64,000 nucleotides of DNA. Origin: Polytrichum commune (lineage: Eukaryota; Streptophyta; Polytrichopsida; Polytrichales; Polytrichaceae). The stretch is from positions 872,501 to 936,500 of the forward strand of contig OX485807.1 of assembly GCA_950295325.1 (NCBI GenBank), given 5' to 3'. A program made the position numbers and the translations under genes. Positions within the stretch are counted from its first letter, which is position 1, and each line of letters opens with the position of its first letter. A model generated the notes under the pieces. It saw only the letters and a program-made list of their open reading frames with translations. It did not search any database and was not told the DNA's origin. This document shows, piece by piece, positions 37,313 to 51,300 of the stretch.

Positions 37313-38091
37313 CTATTAGTGGGTTGAATATGATCTGAAATGAGGTTAGTTATGCCTAAGTTGAGTGAATTAGTGGGTTGAATGTATTCTGAAATGAGGT
37401 TAGTATGTTAAGTCTGAAATTTAATAGTTGGTTGAATGGAATCTGAAATTGAAATCTAGCATGGAGAAGGGTGTCTCGGGACCGAGACACCCATTTTGGG
37501 GCAGATGGTTCAGTGGGTTGAACCAAATCTGAAATTGAATGATTTCTGAAATGAGGCTAGTTAGGGTGTAGTCTGTCTGTATTAGTGGGTTGAATATGAT
37601 TTGAACTGAAGTTAGTTTTGCTTAGGTTGAGTGTATTAGTAGGTTCAATATGATCTGACATGAGGTTAGTTATGCTGAGGTTGAGTTTATTAGTGGGTTG
37701 AATGTATTCTGAAATGAGGTTAGTATTGTTTAGGTTGAGTGAATTAATTTGTTGAATGTATTCAGAAATGAGGTTAGGTTGTTAAGTCTGAAATTTAATA
37801 GTTGGTTGAATGGAATCTAAAATTGAAATCTAGCATGGAGAAGGGTGTCTCGGGACCGAGACACCCATTTTAGGGTAGATGGTTTAGTAGGTTGAGTCAA
37901 ATATGAAATTGAATGTTTTCTGAAATGAGGCTAGTTAGCGTGTAGGCTGACTGTATTAGAGGGTTGAATATGATCTGAAATGAGGTTAGTTATGCTTAGG
38001 GTGAGTGTATTACTGGGTTCAATATGATCTGAAATGAGGTTATTTATGCTTAGGTTGAGTTCATTAGTGGGTTGAATTTATTCTGAAATGA
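37313..38091. repeat. Intron-9 minisatellite, left part
   Basis: Same phrases as the intron-3 array (TTAGTGGGTTGAATATGATC, CTGAAATGAGGTTAGTTATG), with palindromes GTGTCTCGGGACCGAGACAC near 37468 and 37846. It is interrupted at 38092 by a solo LTR and resumes at 40969. Confidence 0.9.
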
Positions 38092-38096
38092 GGTTA

Positions 38097-40963
38097 TGTG
38101 GTACTTTTGGGCCACCCCCTTTCGAGGGAGCCTAAAAGTATCACACAAGCCCTTCGGTGAAGGTGGCCTGCATTTGCAGGCGCCCAAGCCGAACCCGGAT
38201 GATAGGTGTATAACGTGAGTAGTTAGATTTTTAAGGGAGATTAAATATGCGTCGTAGTACCTCCGGAGGTTAGGCCTTAGTTTTTTACTAGTGTGGCTTT
38301 AAACTCCACTAACCAATTTCATATCTAGTTCTAACCTTAACCTACAACCTATTCTACGCGCAGACGCACCAGCCTTGAAACCAAGGCAATCCTAATTTGT
38401 GAATTGGGATGGTTCTGATACACCCAACCGGGTGTGACTCATACCACCCTAACTCAACGAACGGAATAACGACAATTTGATGGACCATTCAATTCTTCCT
38501 ATTTCTTTATTTAGTTCTATTTAGTTTTCTAAGCGGGGGAACTTGGCCTAAGTCCCACCCTTCACACAAATTCCTTCTTAATTACTTACTTTTGTTTGCA
38601 CATCCTAACTCACTACATTAACATATTAGGCATCACCCCTTACCTCGGGTCTCTGGCCAACAAGGGTTTACGATTTATTTTGTATGTTTTGATTGTTAAA
38701 TGTGTTTACACTGGATAGACCACGAAATGCAACTCAATGGGACCAGGGTGACGGGCGACTTGTAGGTTCAACCTGTTGCGCAATCTTCATAAATTGGGGC
38801 CATTACTCCCAATCTATGGGGCCAACAACATAATAGTGGATTCGCGGGTCATTAACCCCACCTTTCCACCAACAACATTCAGAGTGGTCGTGTCGGTGAT
38901 TAATCCGACTTACCACACACGAAACTTGCTAATAAATGAAGCTACTACCACAAAACATACCAAGGGCCCCGAAAACAATGGAATTGGGTACTCCCTTGGC
39001 GGTCAAGTGGTCAAGCCACTTGACCTTACGAGATAGGTGAGTGGGTTTAGAAATGCGTACCTTAGCCGTGCTCCCTCCAATCCTAAATGGAAGGCTTAAG
39101 GTTAGTTAATTTACCTCAATTTTCCTCGGTTGATTTGGGCTTGATGTAGGCCGAGCCGCTACCTCCTTCCTTGCTCCACTTTCCGAGCGTCGACCTTGCC
39201 TCCTTCTTTGTAACTAGTTTGGTAGTAAGCGTACCTTAGTTAACAATTAAAATATAAAGTGTTATTCTGCCCTGTAATTTAATCCTAAGCATAATATTTA
39301 TACTTAGTGCACCAAATTATCTTTCCAATGATCTAAAAATCACTCTAATCGGATAAGAAATGCAAAAGTTATGAGGGTTGGAAGTGTGAGGTCGATTCAA
39401 CCGACCCTTCCAACCCACCTATCTACCTTCTAACTTCAAAAATTCATAGCACATTCCTTACTACTTGGATCTAGGCTTTCCTTATACCATTGGAAAGCTA
39501 TGAACAAGCTCTAACTAGAAAAATTATGACATCAGCAGGTTAAGCTAATAGAAATTCAGCGGACTCCTTGTAACACAGCAGTCAATCAAGAAGGCTTGAA
39601 CTATGTATCTCGCCTTCAACAATTCATATCTAATTCAAATCTTAGTCAAATCAAACGTTCTATATGACCCTGGAGAGATATTAAAAAGATGTATTTGATA
39701 AAAATATGTGATTAGAAAGGTAAGCCGAAGTGAACCCAGCAGGTCCTCTGTAATGCAGCAGTCAACCAAAAGTTCTCAAACTATGTGTCCCATCTTGCAC
39801 AATTCATATCTAATTCAAATCATGCTCAAATCAAATGTTCTAAGCCATTTTGGAAAGCTACACAAAAGTTCTACTTGGAAAAAATATAATTTCTTGGAAT
39901 TAAAATTCCTATTGGGCTCGCAGGTCTGATCCAGCAGCCGCTACCCACAAGACCACCCAGTTTTTCTACTCCATCTTTGAAAATCCATAACTAATTATCA
40001 TCTCAACCAAATCACAAATGGGAAACGGCTATGGATAGCTATATGAAATCTCTCTAAGAGAAAAATGATAAGTATCTTGTTCTAGCTTTTGAACTAAGCC
40101 TTCAGGGCATTGGCAGATGAGGTCTATAATGCCTCTACTCAAAACTCTACCATCCAACCTACCTCTACAAAAGAAGGAATAATTTTGTTGGTGTGTTAAT
40201 AAACACACAACCTAACTAGGAGAGAGAGAGTAGAGGAGGTTCTCAAGCCTTTCTTTTAGACCATTGAGAATACATGCTAAAGGATTTTTTCCTAACTACA
40301 TTGAAGCAGGGCTTCGCCCAAAAACTAGAGAAAGAGAGAGAGCTACAAGGTGGAAGGAGGGGTTTTTAAACCCTCTCACAAAAGGGTTGGACCCCTCCTC
40401 CACCGGATCCATTTTTCAAACCCTTTCCCGAAATTTTGGCTCGGGGGTTTTCCCGGTTGAGGTTGCCACCCTCTCGCCGAGGTGGCTCCGACAAAAAACC
40501 TTTAGAAATCTTTCTAATTTTTCCGCCATCGAGTTGGCAAGGGGGCAAGTGGGCAAGTATCCCCCTTGCTCTCTTTCTTTTTTGTCTTCAAAATTCTTCA
40601 CGCCGATTTTATCTTCTTACGTAAAACACCTCCAATAGTCTTGTGTGCCTCACACTAACTAATAAACTAACACTTGCTTAGCTAGCATTTACTAACATTT
40701 GCTTAATAGCTAGCATCTACTAATATTTGCTTAATAGCTAGCATCTACTAATATTTGCTTAGCTAGTTGTTTTTACTAGCTAGCACATTTTTTCTACTTT
40801 GCTATCTTCTAGCACTACTTAGTTTCATTTTGACCTTCCTTCTTCTAGGCTAAATGCTAAATGAACTAATTTTCCCTAAATTCCCTATCAATTCTAACTT
40901 TTAATGCTAACATTCTAACTAAAAGTGATCCCGCAGAGTGGTGGACCACTCAAAGGGTTCACA
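38097..40963. mobile_element. Solo LTR of a second LTR-retrotransposon family (2867 bp)
   Basis: It starts TGTGGTACTTTTGGGCCACC and ends CAAAGGGTTCACA. It is flanked by GGTTA at 38092-38096 and GGTTA at 40964-40968. The insertion site is within the minisatellite, and the array continues seamlessly on both sides. Inside are short recurring blocks ('TTGCTTAATAGCTAGCATCT', 40670-40760) and paired segments about 170 bp apart with 'AATTCATATCTAATTCAAATC' (39610-39850). No protein-coding region. The long LTR length is notable. Confidence 0.85.
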
Positions 40964-42560
40964 GGTTAGTATTGTTTAGGTTGAGTGAATTAATGGGTTG
41001 AATGTATTCTGACATGAGGTTAGTATGTTAAGTCTGGAATTTTATTATTGGTTGAATGGAATCTGAAATTAAGATCTAGCATGGACAAGGGTGTCTTGGG
41101 ACCGAGACACCCATTTTGGGGCAGATTGTTAAGTAGGTTGAGTCAAATATGAAATTGACTGTTTTCTGAAATGAGGCTAGTTAGGTGTAGGCTGACTGTA
41201 TTAGAGGGTTGAATATTATCTCAAATGAGGTTAGTTATGCTTAGGTTGAGTGTATTAGTGGGTTGAATGCATTCTGAAATGAGGTTAGTTATGCTTAGGT
41301 TGAGTTCATTAGTTGGTTGAATGTATTCTGAAATGAATTTAGATATGTTTAGGTTGAGTGAATTCGTGGGTTGAATGTCTTCTAAAATGATGTTAGTTAT
41401 GTTCAGGTTGACTTCAAAAGTGGGTTGAATGTAATCTAAAATTGAATTCTAGACATGGAAAACGGTGTCTCGGGACCAAGAGAACCATTTTGGGTAGATG
41501 GTTGAGTGGGTTGAGTCAAATCTGAAATTGATTGTTTTCTGAAATGAGGCTAATTAGGTGTAGGCTGACTATATTAGAGGGTTGAATATTATCTCCAATG
41601 AGGTTAGTTGTGCTTAGGTTGACTGTATTAGTGGGTTGAATATGATCTGAAATGAGGTTAGTTATTCTTAGGTTGAGGTCATTAGTGGGTTGAATTTATT
41701 CTGGAAAGAGGTTAGTATTGTTTAGGTTGAGTGAATTAATGGGTTGAATATATTCTGAAATGAGGTTAGTATGTTAAGTGTGAAATTTAATAGTTGGTTG
41801 AATGGAATCTGAAATTGAAATCTAGCATGGAGAAGGGTGTCTCGGAACCGAGACACCCATTTTGGGGCAGATGGTTAAGTAGGTTGAGTCAAATCTGAAA
41901 TTGACTGTTTTCTGAAATGAGGCTAGTTAGGTGTAGGCTGACTGTATTAGAGGGTTGAATATTATATGATATGAGGCTAGTTAGGTGTAGGCTGAGTGTA
42001 TTAGTGGGTTGAATATGATCTGAAATGAGGTTAGTTATGCTTAGGTTGAGTTCATTATTGGGTTGAATATATTCTGAAATGAGGTTAGTATTGTTTAGGT
42101 TGAGTGAATTAATGGGTTGAATATATTCTGAAATGAGGTTAGTATGTTAAGTTTGAAATTTAATAGTTGGTTGAATGGAATCTGAAATTGAGTTCTAGGC
42201 ATGCAAATAGGTGTCTCGGGACCGAGACAACCATATTGGGGTAGATGGTTGAGTGGATTGAGTCAAATCTGAACTTGAATGTTTTCTGTAATGAGGCTAG
42301 TTAGGTGTAGGCTGACTGTATTAGAGGGTTGAATATTATCTGAAATGAGGTTAGTTATGCTTAGGTTGAGTGTATTAGTGGGTTGAATATGATCTGAAAT
42401 GAGGTTAGTTATGCTTAGGCTGAGTGTATTAGTGGGTTGAATATGATCTGAAATGAGGTTAGTTATGCTTAGGTTGAGTGAATTAGTGGGTTGAATGTAT
42501 TCTGAAACGAGGTTAGTATGTTTAGGCTGAGTTTAATAGTTGGTTGAATGGAATCTGAAA
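40964..42560. repeat. Intron-9 minisatellite, right part
   Basis: Continuation of the array, with palindromes near 41089 (one base changed), 41838 and 42212 and a decayed one near 41465. It ends in 'GAATCTGAAATTGACATCC', after which sequence is not repetitive. Confidence 0.9.
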
Positions 42561-43079
42561 TTGACATCCACTAATGTCATTGCCATTTGCAAATTACAAT
42601 GACATCCAACGCATTTCTTTGTTAATTTTCATTGTATGAGAACTTCAGCACTTGCTTAAGTCGTTGACTTCTATCTGTTTTTGTATGTTATATGCGATTT
42701 CATTACATACACAGCTCCTTCTCAAATATTTGATCTCGAAGTCAATTAATTGATTCACATTAATTCAGAACGGTGTCAAGTTAGAATGTGTGCATTCTTT
42801 GATTTTCTTCAGGGTTGTCTATCGCGACGTCATGACGGTGTCGTGCCGTCATGTCGTGTCGTGTCGTGACGGACCCCTCCGTCACGACACAATAGGGTCC
42901 ACGTAGGGTCAACATAGGGGGAACGGACTAGGGTGGGTAAAATACTTACCTTCTTGCCAAGGTGGCGTCCTATGTGGTAGAAAACGCCGACGTGGTCGTG
43001 GATATGCCTAGCGCCAGGTAAATCATTTGGCCATTTTGTTTACCATTTTGTTAAAATCAAAGTAATAAAAAACGACTAA

Positions 43080-43155
43080 GGAGGGTGTGGGGCGGACGGG
43101 GGACAAGGGTGGGGCGGACGGGGGTGGGGGGGGGGGGGGAACGGAGTGGACGGGG
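43080..43155. repeat. G-rich minisatellite, left remnant
   Basis: Units of GGGGCGGACGGGG type, with a run of G at 43127-43139, directly left of the Gypsy insertion. It is the same array as at 54567-54955. Confidence 0.8.
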
Positions 43156-45257
43156 TGTGAGGCCAAACCCCCCACCCTTAAGCGTCCGTAGTCCGAGTAG
43201 TGGGTTTGGGCTCACATTCCTCCGCGGTATTGGATTTGGACATGGATGAGTCCATAGTGCAAGGTTCACCCTTCAAGTGGTCTTGGATTTAACTGGAATT
43301 TCACTTTTAACAACTCAATGTACGATTTCAATACGTATGTGGAGAATGCACAAGTTAACTATGTTATTTTAACCTCCTTATGCTCGGGTGCTATTTTATC
43401 TTTGTTTGCTTCTAACGTCCATCCGGCTGCTTTAGCTACACAAGCCCTTAAGGATATCCCTCTCCTAAATGGAGTCCGTGCCGTTGACTCTATACTACCA
43501 CTTGAACTATCACTTGTGTATTCCGTATCGCTACTATAAGAGGTCTCACTTGGTGTCTCCATACCGTACATAAGCCTTTAAGTATTAAGAAATACTTATG
43601 TGACTTATGTCAATCTCTCCCTCGCACCTTTGGTCTTTGCTTCCTTTGTCTTGCCATCGCGAGAGTGCTCCACATTCTCCATTAAGTTGTGCACGTGGTT
43701 TATTTTTAAAGAGAGGATGCAAGTGTTAAAAAAAACACTATTCTCTATAGTCAATCTCAAATACATTTACTTGTGAAAGCCACACATAACACTAACTAGC
43801 ATAATGTAACTAACTACTTGTCTATGAGCTAATTAGGTAGGCTATCTACTAAGCTCCTTCATAAACCCAGCTTCTTAGCTTCTAACTAAACAAACCCAGC
43901 TCCTTCATAAACCCAGCTCCTTCATGAACCCAGCTCCTTAGCTTCTAACTAAACAAACCCAGGTCCTTCATAAACCCAGCTCTTTACTTTCTAACTAAAC
44001 AAACCCAGCTCCTTCATAAACCCAGCTCCTTCATGAACCCACAACTTTGTAGTTGTAATCCCCAACTACCTCACTAATTATTCAAGCCCTTAACTAATCT
44101 TCCTACCTAATTTCCCTAATTCTACTAACAACCCCTTTCTAATCACACAATTCTTCTCTAATCCTAAAATCCTAAAATCCTAGAGAGGAGAGGGGGAGAG
44201 AGAATTTCCTAACTTCACTAAGACTAACTAATCCACACAAGTATATTTTTGCACTCATCACAACATCAAGTGCTCAACTCTTAAACATGGAACTTGCAAC
44301 CACGTGTATTCAAAACATGAACTTAAAGTACCACAAATTGGAATCATGAATTAACTTTAAAATCCTTCACGTCAACACTAATTCTACCAAGAGGTCAAGC
44401 CCTCTTCAAGGCTAACAAGCCTTGGCTCTTAAACTAAAAACTAAGCACACACATGTGTTCCAATATGGCTTCCCACACCCACACTTATAACTCGTGGGGT
44501 GCCTTGGAGCACAAAGGAAAGAGAGGATGAGTGAGGGAAGAATGAAGGATTATATAGTAAGCTTGAGGGGGTGAGCACCCTCAAGGCTCACGATAAGCCC
44601 TTGAGATTTCCTCCTACTTAGTAGGCGCCAATCCTATCTTCTAAGCCTTCCTCCCTCAAATGATCAACAAGGATCCTAATTCGAACATTTAACTAGCCTT
44701 GGCTTTCTACCTACCACACTTTACCAAACTTGGGATGCTTCAACCCAAACTTAGCCTCCTTCGCTTTCCGCCGCCATAACTTTCTCCCCTTACTTTTCCA
44801 AATCGTCGCTCACCACTTAATTCAAACCACGATGCTTAACTCGTGATTTGATTGGTGCTTTGAGAATTTGCTTATCCTCCACCTTGCATTCTTCCTTGGG
44901 CCTTCCCCATTAAGTGGCCATGATGAGGTGGTCCACTTGTGCGCTCCATGTGATCCTCCATTCATCCCAATTCGAATGCACTTGCCTCTTGAGTCACTTT
45001 GGTTGTCTCCATCCATTTGTACTAGCCTACTCACTAACTACTCAATCCAAGTTCTCCTTACCTATCCTCATTCACTCAAATCCTTCCGAAGGTAAAAACA
45101 CAATAACAACTCACATCCTAGCCTCTTACAACATGGTACTTCTAAGACTAACATTTCACTCTTTTTATATTTTTGTGAAGTAACATGCTACTTCAAAGTG
45201 CATCAACTAACGTTTCAAGGGTCTAAGACTAAATGTGGGCACCCTTTTGGGCTCACA
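43156..45257 (-). repeat. Gypsy LTR (3' LTR in element orientation)
   Basis: 2102 bp, TGTGAGGCC...GGGCTCACA on the plus strand. The target duplication CGGGG is at 43151-43155. In the stretches I compared it is base-for-base the same as the other LTR and has the same length. On the element's sense strand (minus) a CTATATAATCC TATA-like box lies near 44548-44558. A short tandem series of 'AACCCAGCTCCTTCATAA' is at 43852-44030. Small ORFs inside the LTR are shared by all copies and are not taken as genes. Confidence 0.95.
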
Positions 45258-45318
45258 TAATTGGCGACCATCGGGGGATGAATCCAAACATCTCTTGCTC
45301 CAAGGGTAAGTTGCCTAG

Positions 45319-48300
45319 TCAAGCTCGGTACTCCTTACATCTACTTCCCGATGTACGGGTAGGAAAAAGCTCACCATTCAACGTTTCCAATTGAATTGAA
45401 TTATTAGGAAAGACCTCATAGACAAGGTAAGGTCCTAACCATACCGCATTGAATTTCGCCAGAAATTCAAGCTTTCGTGCGTCTTGAATCATGACCATCA
45501 TTCCCGGTGTTAGGGCCCTTCTCTTATGTCGTTTGTCGAAAGTAATTTTTCTCCTTCTTTGGATTGCCTCAATATGTTGAGCCGCCATGCTCCTCCCTTC
45601 GTCAAGTGCTTCCAAATCGGTTAGTCGATTTCGTAAGGATTGACTTTCGGTAAGTCTCGTACTCACGGCCACCCTAAGTGACTCGACTTCATATTCGATT
45701 GGTAGTGTCGCTTCAAGACCATAGACTAAGGAAAATGGTGTAGCACGCGTAGTTACCTTATAGGTTGTACGGTATGCCCAAAGTGCCGCCGTTAGTTTCG
45801 TATCCCAATCCCGCTTCGAGTCTATAACCGTCTTGCGTAGTATACTCACCAAAATTCCGTTAACCCTTTCCGTTTGTCCATTGGTTTGTGGGTGGTAGGG
45901 AGTAGTCTTCCGGTGATCAATTTTAAATTTCTCTGTCATCTCTCGAATCAAGTAATTCAAAAAGTGAGTACCCCTATCGCTTACTAGGATCTTCGGCACC
46001 CCGAACCGCGAAATTATGTTTTCGTACATAAATGTTGCCGCGTGTTCCGCCGTGTCGGTCTTCACCGCTTTGGCTTCCGCCCACTTGGTGAGGTACTCGG
46101 TTGCCACCACAATATATTTCATTCCTTTTGAAGATTGGGGATGGACCTCACCCACATAGTCGATGCCCCATTTTTCGAAAGGAATTAAGGGTAATGATAC
46201 ATGTAAAGGCATCTCCATTCTAAGGTCGTCTCGGGCATACCGTTGGCAAGCGTCGCATTTCCTTACATAGTCATGGGCGTCCTTAAATAGTGTAGGCCAA
46301 AAGTAGCCCGCTCTAAGTATTTTTTGCCCGGTGAGTTGACCCGAGAAGTGACCGCCGCAAGCGCTATCGTGGCAAGCGATTAAAATCGCTTCAACCTCCG
46401 TTTTTGACACGCATCGTCGTAAAATACCATCGGACCCCCTTCTAAACAACCTATGGCCCACTACAACAAATTGCCTACTATTTACCCTCACCTTCCTTCT
46501 CTCTTCTTTTGTCCACTCTTTGGGCAACTTGTGGGTTGTTAGAAATTCCACTATGCCCGCATACCACTCCGGTGTAGAAGTGACCACAAAGAGGCTATCA
46601 TCTACTAACATATCATTTACCGGATTTTTTCCTATCTCCTCCGACAACCTAGACAAGTGGTCCGCTTGTAAATGCATACGACCCGGTTTATATTCCACCG
46701 TGTAGTCGAATTCTTCTAATAACAAAACCCACCTAGCTAACCTACCACTTAACTCCGCCTTGTTAATTAGATACTTGATAGCCATGTGGTCAACAAAAAA
46801 TACAACTGGGTTGCACATGAGGTAATGCCTAAACTTTTTAACGGAAAACACCATGGCTAGGCACTCCCTCTCCGTTGTAGAGTAGTTTCTTTCGGCGGGG
46901 GTCAATTGCTTACTCGCATAAGCTATAGGTTGATCCTTCTCTTTTTCTCCCGTTGCTTGACAAAGCGCACTCCCTATTGCCACATTACTAGCATCACAAT
47001 AGACGTGAAAAGGTTTACCCCAATTGGGTGGTATCAACACCGGATAGGTGCTCAACCTATCCCGCAATTCCTCAAAGGCTTTTTGACAAGCATCCGTCCA
47101 CTCGAATTTGACATCCTTTTTGAGCAAATGGGTAATGGGCACCGCTATCTTTGAAAAATTAGGAATAAGTTCCCGGTACCATCCCACATGTCCTAACAAC
47201 TTAGAGATCCCCTTGGAATTGGTTGGAGTTGCCAAGTCGCTTATGGCCGCAATCTTATCCGGATCGGGTTCTCTACCTTTCTCACTAACAACATAACCCA
47301 ACAACACTCCCTTATTCACTCCCAAAAATGTCTTATCCGGGTTCAATGCTAACCTCATCTTCCTACACCTAACCAATGCCTCCCTAACACAATGTAGGTG
47401 ATCATCCACATTACTTTGTGTGCTAAAATCGTCCACAAAGACGTTCATGGATTTGAACAACAAGTCGGTGAAGATATACATTACTAATCGTTGGAAAGTA
47501 GCCAGGGCATTACATAACCCAAATGGCATCACTACCCACACAAAAGTACCCCAAGGTGTAGTAAAAGCCGTTTTATGGATATCTTGGAGGGCTATGGAAA
47601 TTTGATTATAACCCGCATACCCATCCATAAAGGTATATCGCGAATGACCTCCAACCTCCTCAAGCAACAAGGTGATAAAAGGTAAGGGGAAGTGATCCTT
47701 TTGTGTGCACGAATTCAATTTCCTATAGTCGACACAAACCCTTAATTTCCCATTTTTTTTCTTTACTAAGACCATAGGAGAAACCCAATCCGTGATTTCC
47801 ACCGGCTTGATAAACCCGGCCTTCAATAACCTTTCCAATTCCGCTTTCACCAACAATTGCAATTGAGGATTCATCCTCCTCTCCTTTTGTCTAATTGGCC
47901 TCGCCCCCGGAATTAAAGGAATCCGGTGCTCTACCATTTCCCTAGGAATTCCCTTAAGCTCATCGTAGGACCATGCAAAAGTATCACTAAACTCATCCAC
48001 CAAATTGCTATACTCCCTAACCTCTTTCTCCCCCAATTTGGAGCCCATCTTCATTTGTCGGGTTTTTCCATTCTTTAATTTCACATCCACGTACCGCCAA
48101 TCCGCTTCCGACACATGTGCTTGCTCCTCTTTGTTCCGATACCAATCGGAAGGCACATTGGGGTAATCTTTCACATCTTGACCTACAACTATCCCCGTAG
48201 ACGTGGTCTTGAAATGTAAAGGCTCCTCCAATTTCGATGACTCAATAATCACATCCTCCTCTTGAGTCCCATCTACATGAATTAAACTAACCTCACCCTC

Positions 48301-51300
48301 TTCCACGTCATCTACCCAAGGTGTTAACCCACCGCTAACCCACTCTTCCTCGGTGAGCACCTCACATGGCTCCAACAATGAGCCCTCTCCTAAACTAACA
48401 CTAGGAAATTCACTCCCTAAGCCTACTTGGTGAAATGTAACCATTACATCAACCTCGGACTCGGGGTACTCCCTTAGCCATTGGGCATAATCCCCATTAT
48501 CCCCATAATTGTAAAAATTAGGACCTAGACTTCCCGAGCCCGAATCTATAACAACCCTTTGACCTTCGGGATGGACGACTCCCACCAATGCCTTGCCAAT
48601 CTCATTCTCGTTTAAGTCATCAATTTCCTTCTCCAATGGCAAATACATCTCCTTCTTCATCCATCCTTCTAATGAACCAATGGACACTATGACCCTATTA
48701 CCCTCCGGACCATAAGTGATGGATGGTTTAGGTCCACCCCAATTGACCATAGCATTCGCCATCCGCAACCAAGGCCTACCTAGCAAAATGGGGAAGGTGT
48801 CCTTGTTGGAGTGCATTTTAATGACATGGAAGGTGACCAAGTACTCCTCACCTCCCGTAGTCATTCTACAATCCTTGATCATCCCCAAAGGCGTAGTCGA
48901 ACTTTGATTTGCCATATTTATGACCAAAGGTGAAGGCCCCGTGAGTCCAAGTCCCAATTTTTTCATAGTATCCTCCGGTAGTATATTTAGACTACTCCCT
49001 CCGTCGACTAGCACATTAGGAACCACCTTATCTACTATAACAACTTCTATTTCTATAGCTTTCACGTCTCTTCCACCTTGTGATTGGATCCTAGCGGCTA
49101 TTTTAGCTTTCACCTTCCTCATCCTCTTGTGTACCGGCATTCCCTCCTTTAATGTTTTCCTTGCCGTGGGTGAAATTTCCAATAGTTGGCCGAAAGTAAT
49201 ATCCGCCTTGAGTGTACTAAGGTCCGCCCACAAGTCGTACCCGGTAGATCTTTCCACCTTAGAATTACCCACTACGTCGAATTCGTCTACGGGAACCCCC
49301 GGTCCTTCCCATTCACCCACATCGCTATTATCCAAGTCATGTACCGCATTAGTCCTCTCCCTATCTTGTAAAATTATATTTTCCCTCTCCACATCCTTAG
49401 TAGCTCTTCTAGCTACCCTATCCAACTCGGAGAGATTAATCTCTTCATCCGAAGAGTAATTTCCTTGCTCTCCTATTCCTACCTCCAACGGGGCATCCCC
49501 TCTCCTAGCCCTAGTAGTTACCGCTAGTGCAGGTGCTTCTTCAACCACACCCTTACCCTTCACTAACTCATATGTAATAGCATTGGTGTGAGGAGGCCAT
49601 TGACTTTGCTCCTCTCCAATTCTCGTTGGGAGAGGAAGCATGTCATCACATGTGGCCTCCAACACTCCATCCATGAACCTAACATCTTGGGAGTTAGATG
49701 GTCCCGGATCCGTTGGAGGCGCTTGTCTCCCGTTACTACCATTAGGTGGAACTCCTTGTCTATTTTGTATTGGAATGTAACCGGTTGTAGTTTGCAAGCC
49801 CGCCGGTGGATGAAAAGTTTGCCTAGCATTACTATGGTCATAGTATAAGTTAGGTGGCCTAAGTTCATTGGCCGGTACTCCTTGTGGCCTAGCACCTCGC
49901 ATATTATCCCTTGCTTGTTGTTGTGGATTAGCCACCGGGTAAGGGACATTAATTATTTTGTCCGGTTGGCGACACGTATCCGAGGGATGACTTCCTCCAC
50001 AATTGCTACAATTAAACTCTTGACCTTCGGACCAACATTGTCCTTGAGCGTGCCACCTTCCACAAAAGGGATGAAATTCCTTCTTCTCTAAATTTTGGCC
50101 ACCTTGCCCTCTAGGTTGTGGTCCTCTATTGCTTCCATTTCCATAGTGAGGTGGCGCTTGACCTCGTTGATTTTGTTGAGGTGGGTTACCGTTTCCTCTT
50201 TGGTCACGGTTTTGTCCACTTCTACAAAATTGACGCGTGTGGCCCGGTTGGCCACATTGGACACACCATAATCCGGAAGAATGCCTACCCGACTCAACCG
50301 GGGGTGGAGGCCCCGGTTGTTGACTCCGGATCATTAATGACATTTGATCCGTGAGGCTTTGCATTTGTTTTATCATAGCCTCTTGGAATCCTAGTTGGCT
50401 AGCACCTAGTCTTCTCTCAACCTCCTCCAAGTGTGGATCCGTTCTAGGGGCCGGTAGTGCCAAAAGAGGTGCCGGTTCCCTAACCGCTAAAGGTCGGGGA
50501 CCGGTGTCCACAATGGCATATGGAATTTGGTTCTCATACTTAGCGGGTTCTACCGCTACCACCCTAGGGCGTATGGGGATGAATTGTGGGATCAATTCAT
50601 CCTCCCTTCTCCATAGCCTTTCGTGATCTTTATCCAAGTTTTCAATATCTCTAGCCGCACGCTTGGCATCCGCCAAGGTCAAGGGATTCCTTTCTAGAAC
50701 ACCCCTAATAGTTCCGGACTTAAAAAACCCTTGAATGAAAAATTGCTTTAGCGTGTCGTCGTTGAGCATGGTACCCACAAATCTAGTGCACACTAAATCA
50801 AACCTCCTAATGTAAGCCGAAATTTCTTCCTCCCTTCCTTGCTTCAATGACGACAATGCCCTTAATGCGGTACTTTGACCCACTTCCGGCCTAAATTCGT
50901 TAAGAAACTCCCTTTGTAATTGTTCCCATCCCCTAAAATGTCCCTCGGCATGATCCCGATACCATTCATAGGCTTCCCCCTCTAGAGTGGTAGGAAACCA
51001 CACTAACCAATAACCCGGGTCGGTTATGAGGAAGCTAGCCAACCGTTCGATATACCGTTCCATGTGCCGAGAGGGGTCCTCATCCTTGGTCCCATAAAAT
51101 TTAGGGAGATGAGATGGCATATCCATCACCGCTAAATTTTGTGGAACCACAATTGGTAGGCCTCTTGGCCTAACCAATGGGTCTATTGGAGGTATAGGAG
51201 GTATGGGCGGAATTGGGGGTATGGGTGGTGGATCCATCCCCCGTTCCTCGGCCATGGTGACCGGTGAACTATTCAACAATCCCCTATCAACTTCTACCGG

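Noticed and set aside
48920-49459. 179-codon plus-strand ORF
   Set aside because: Shadow of the intact gag-pol frame on the opposite strand.
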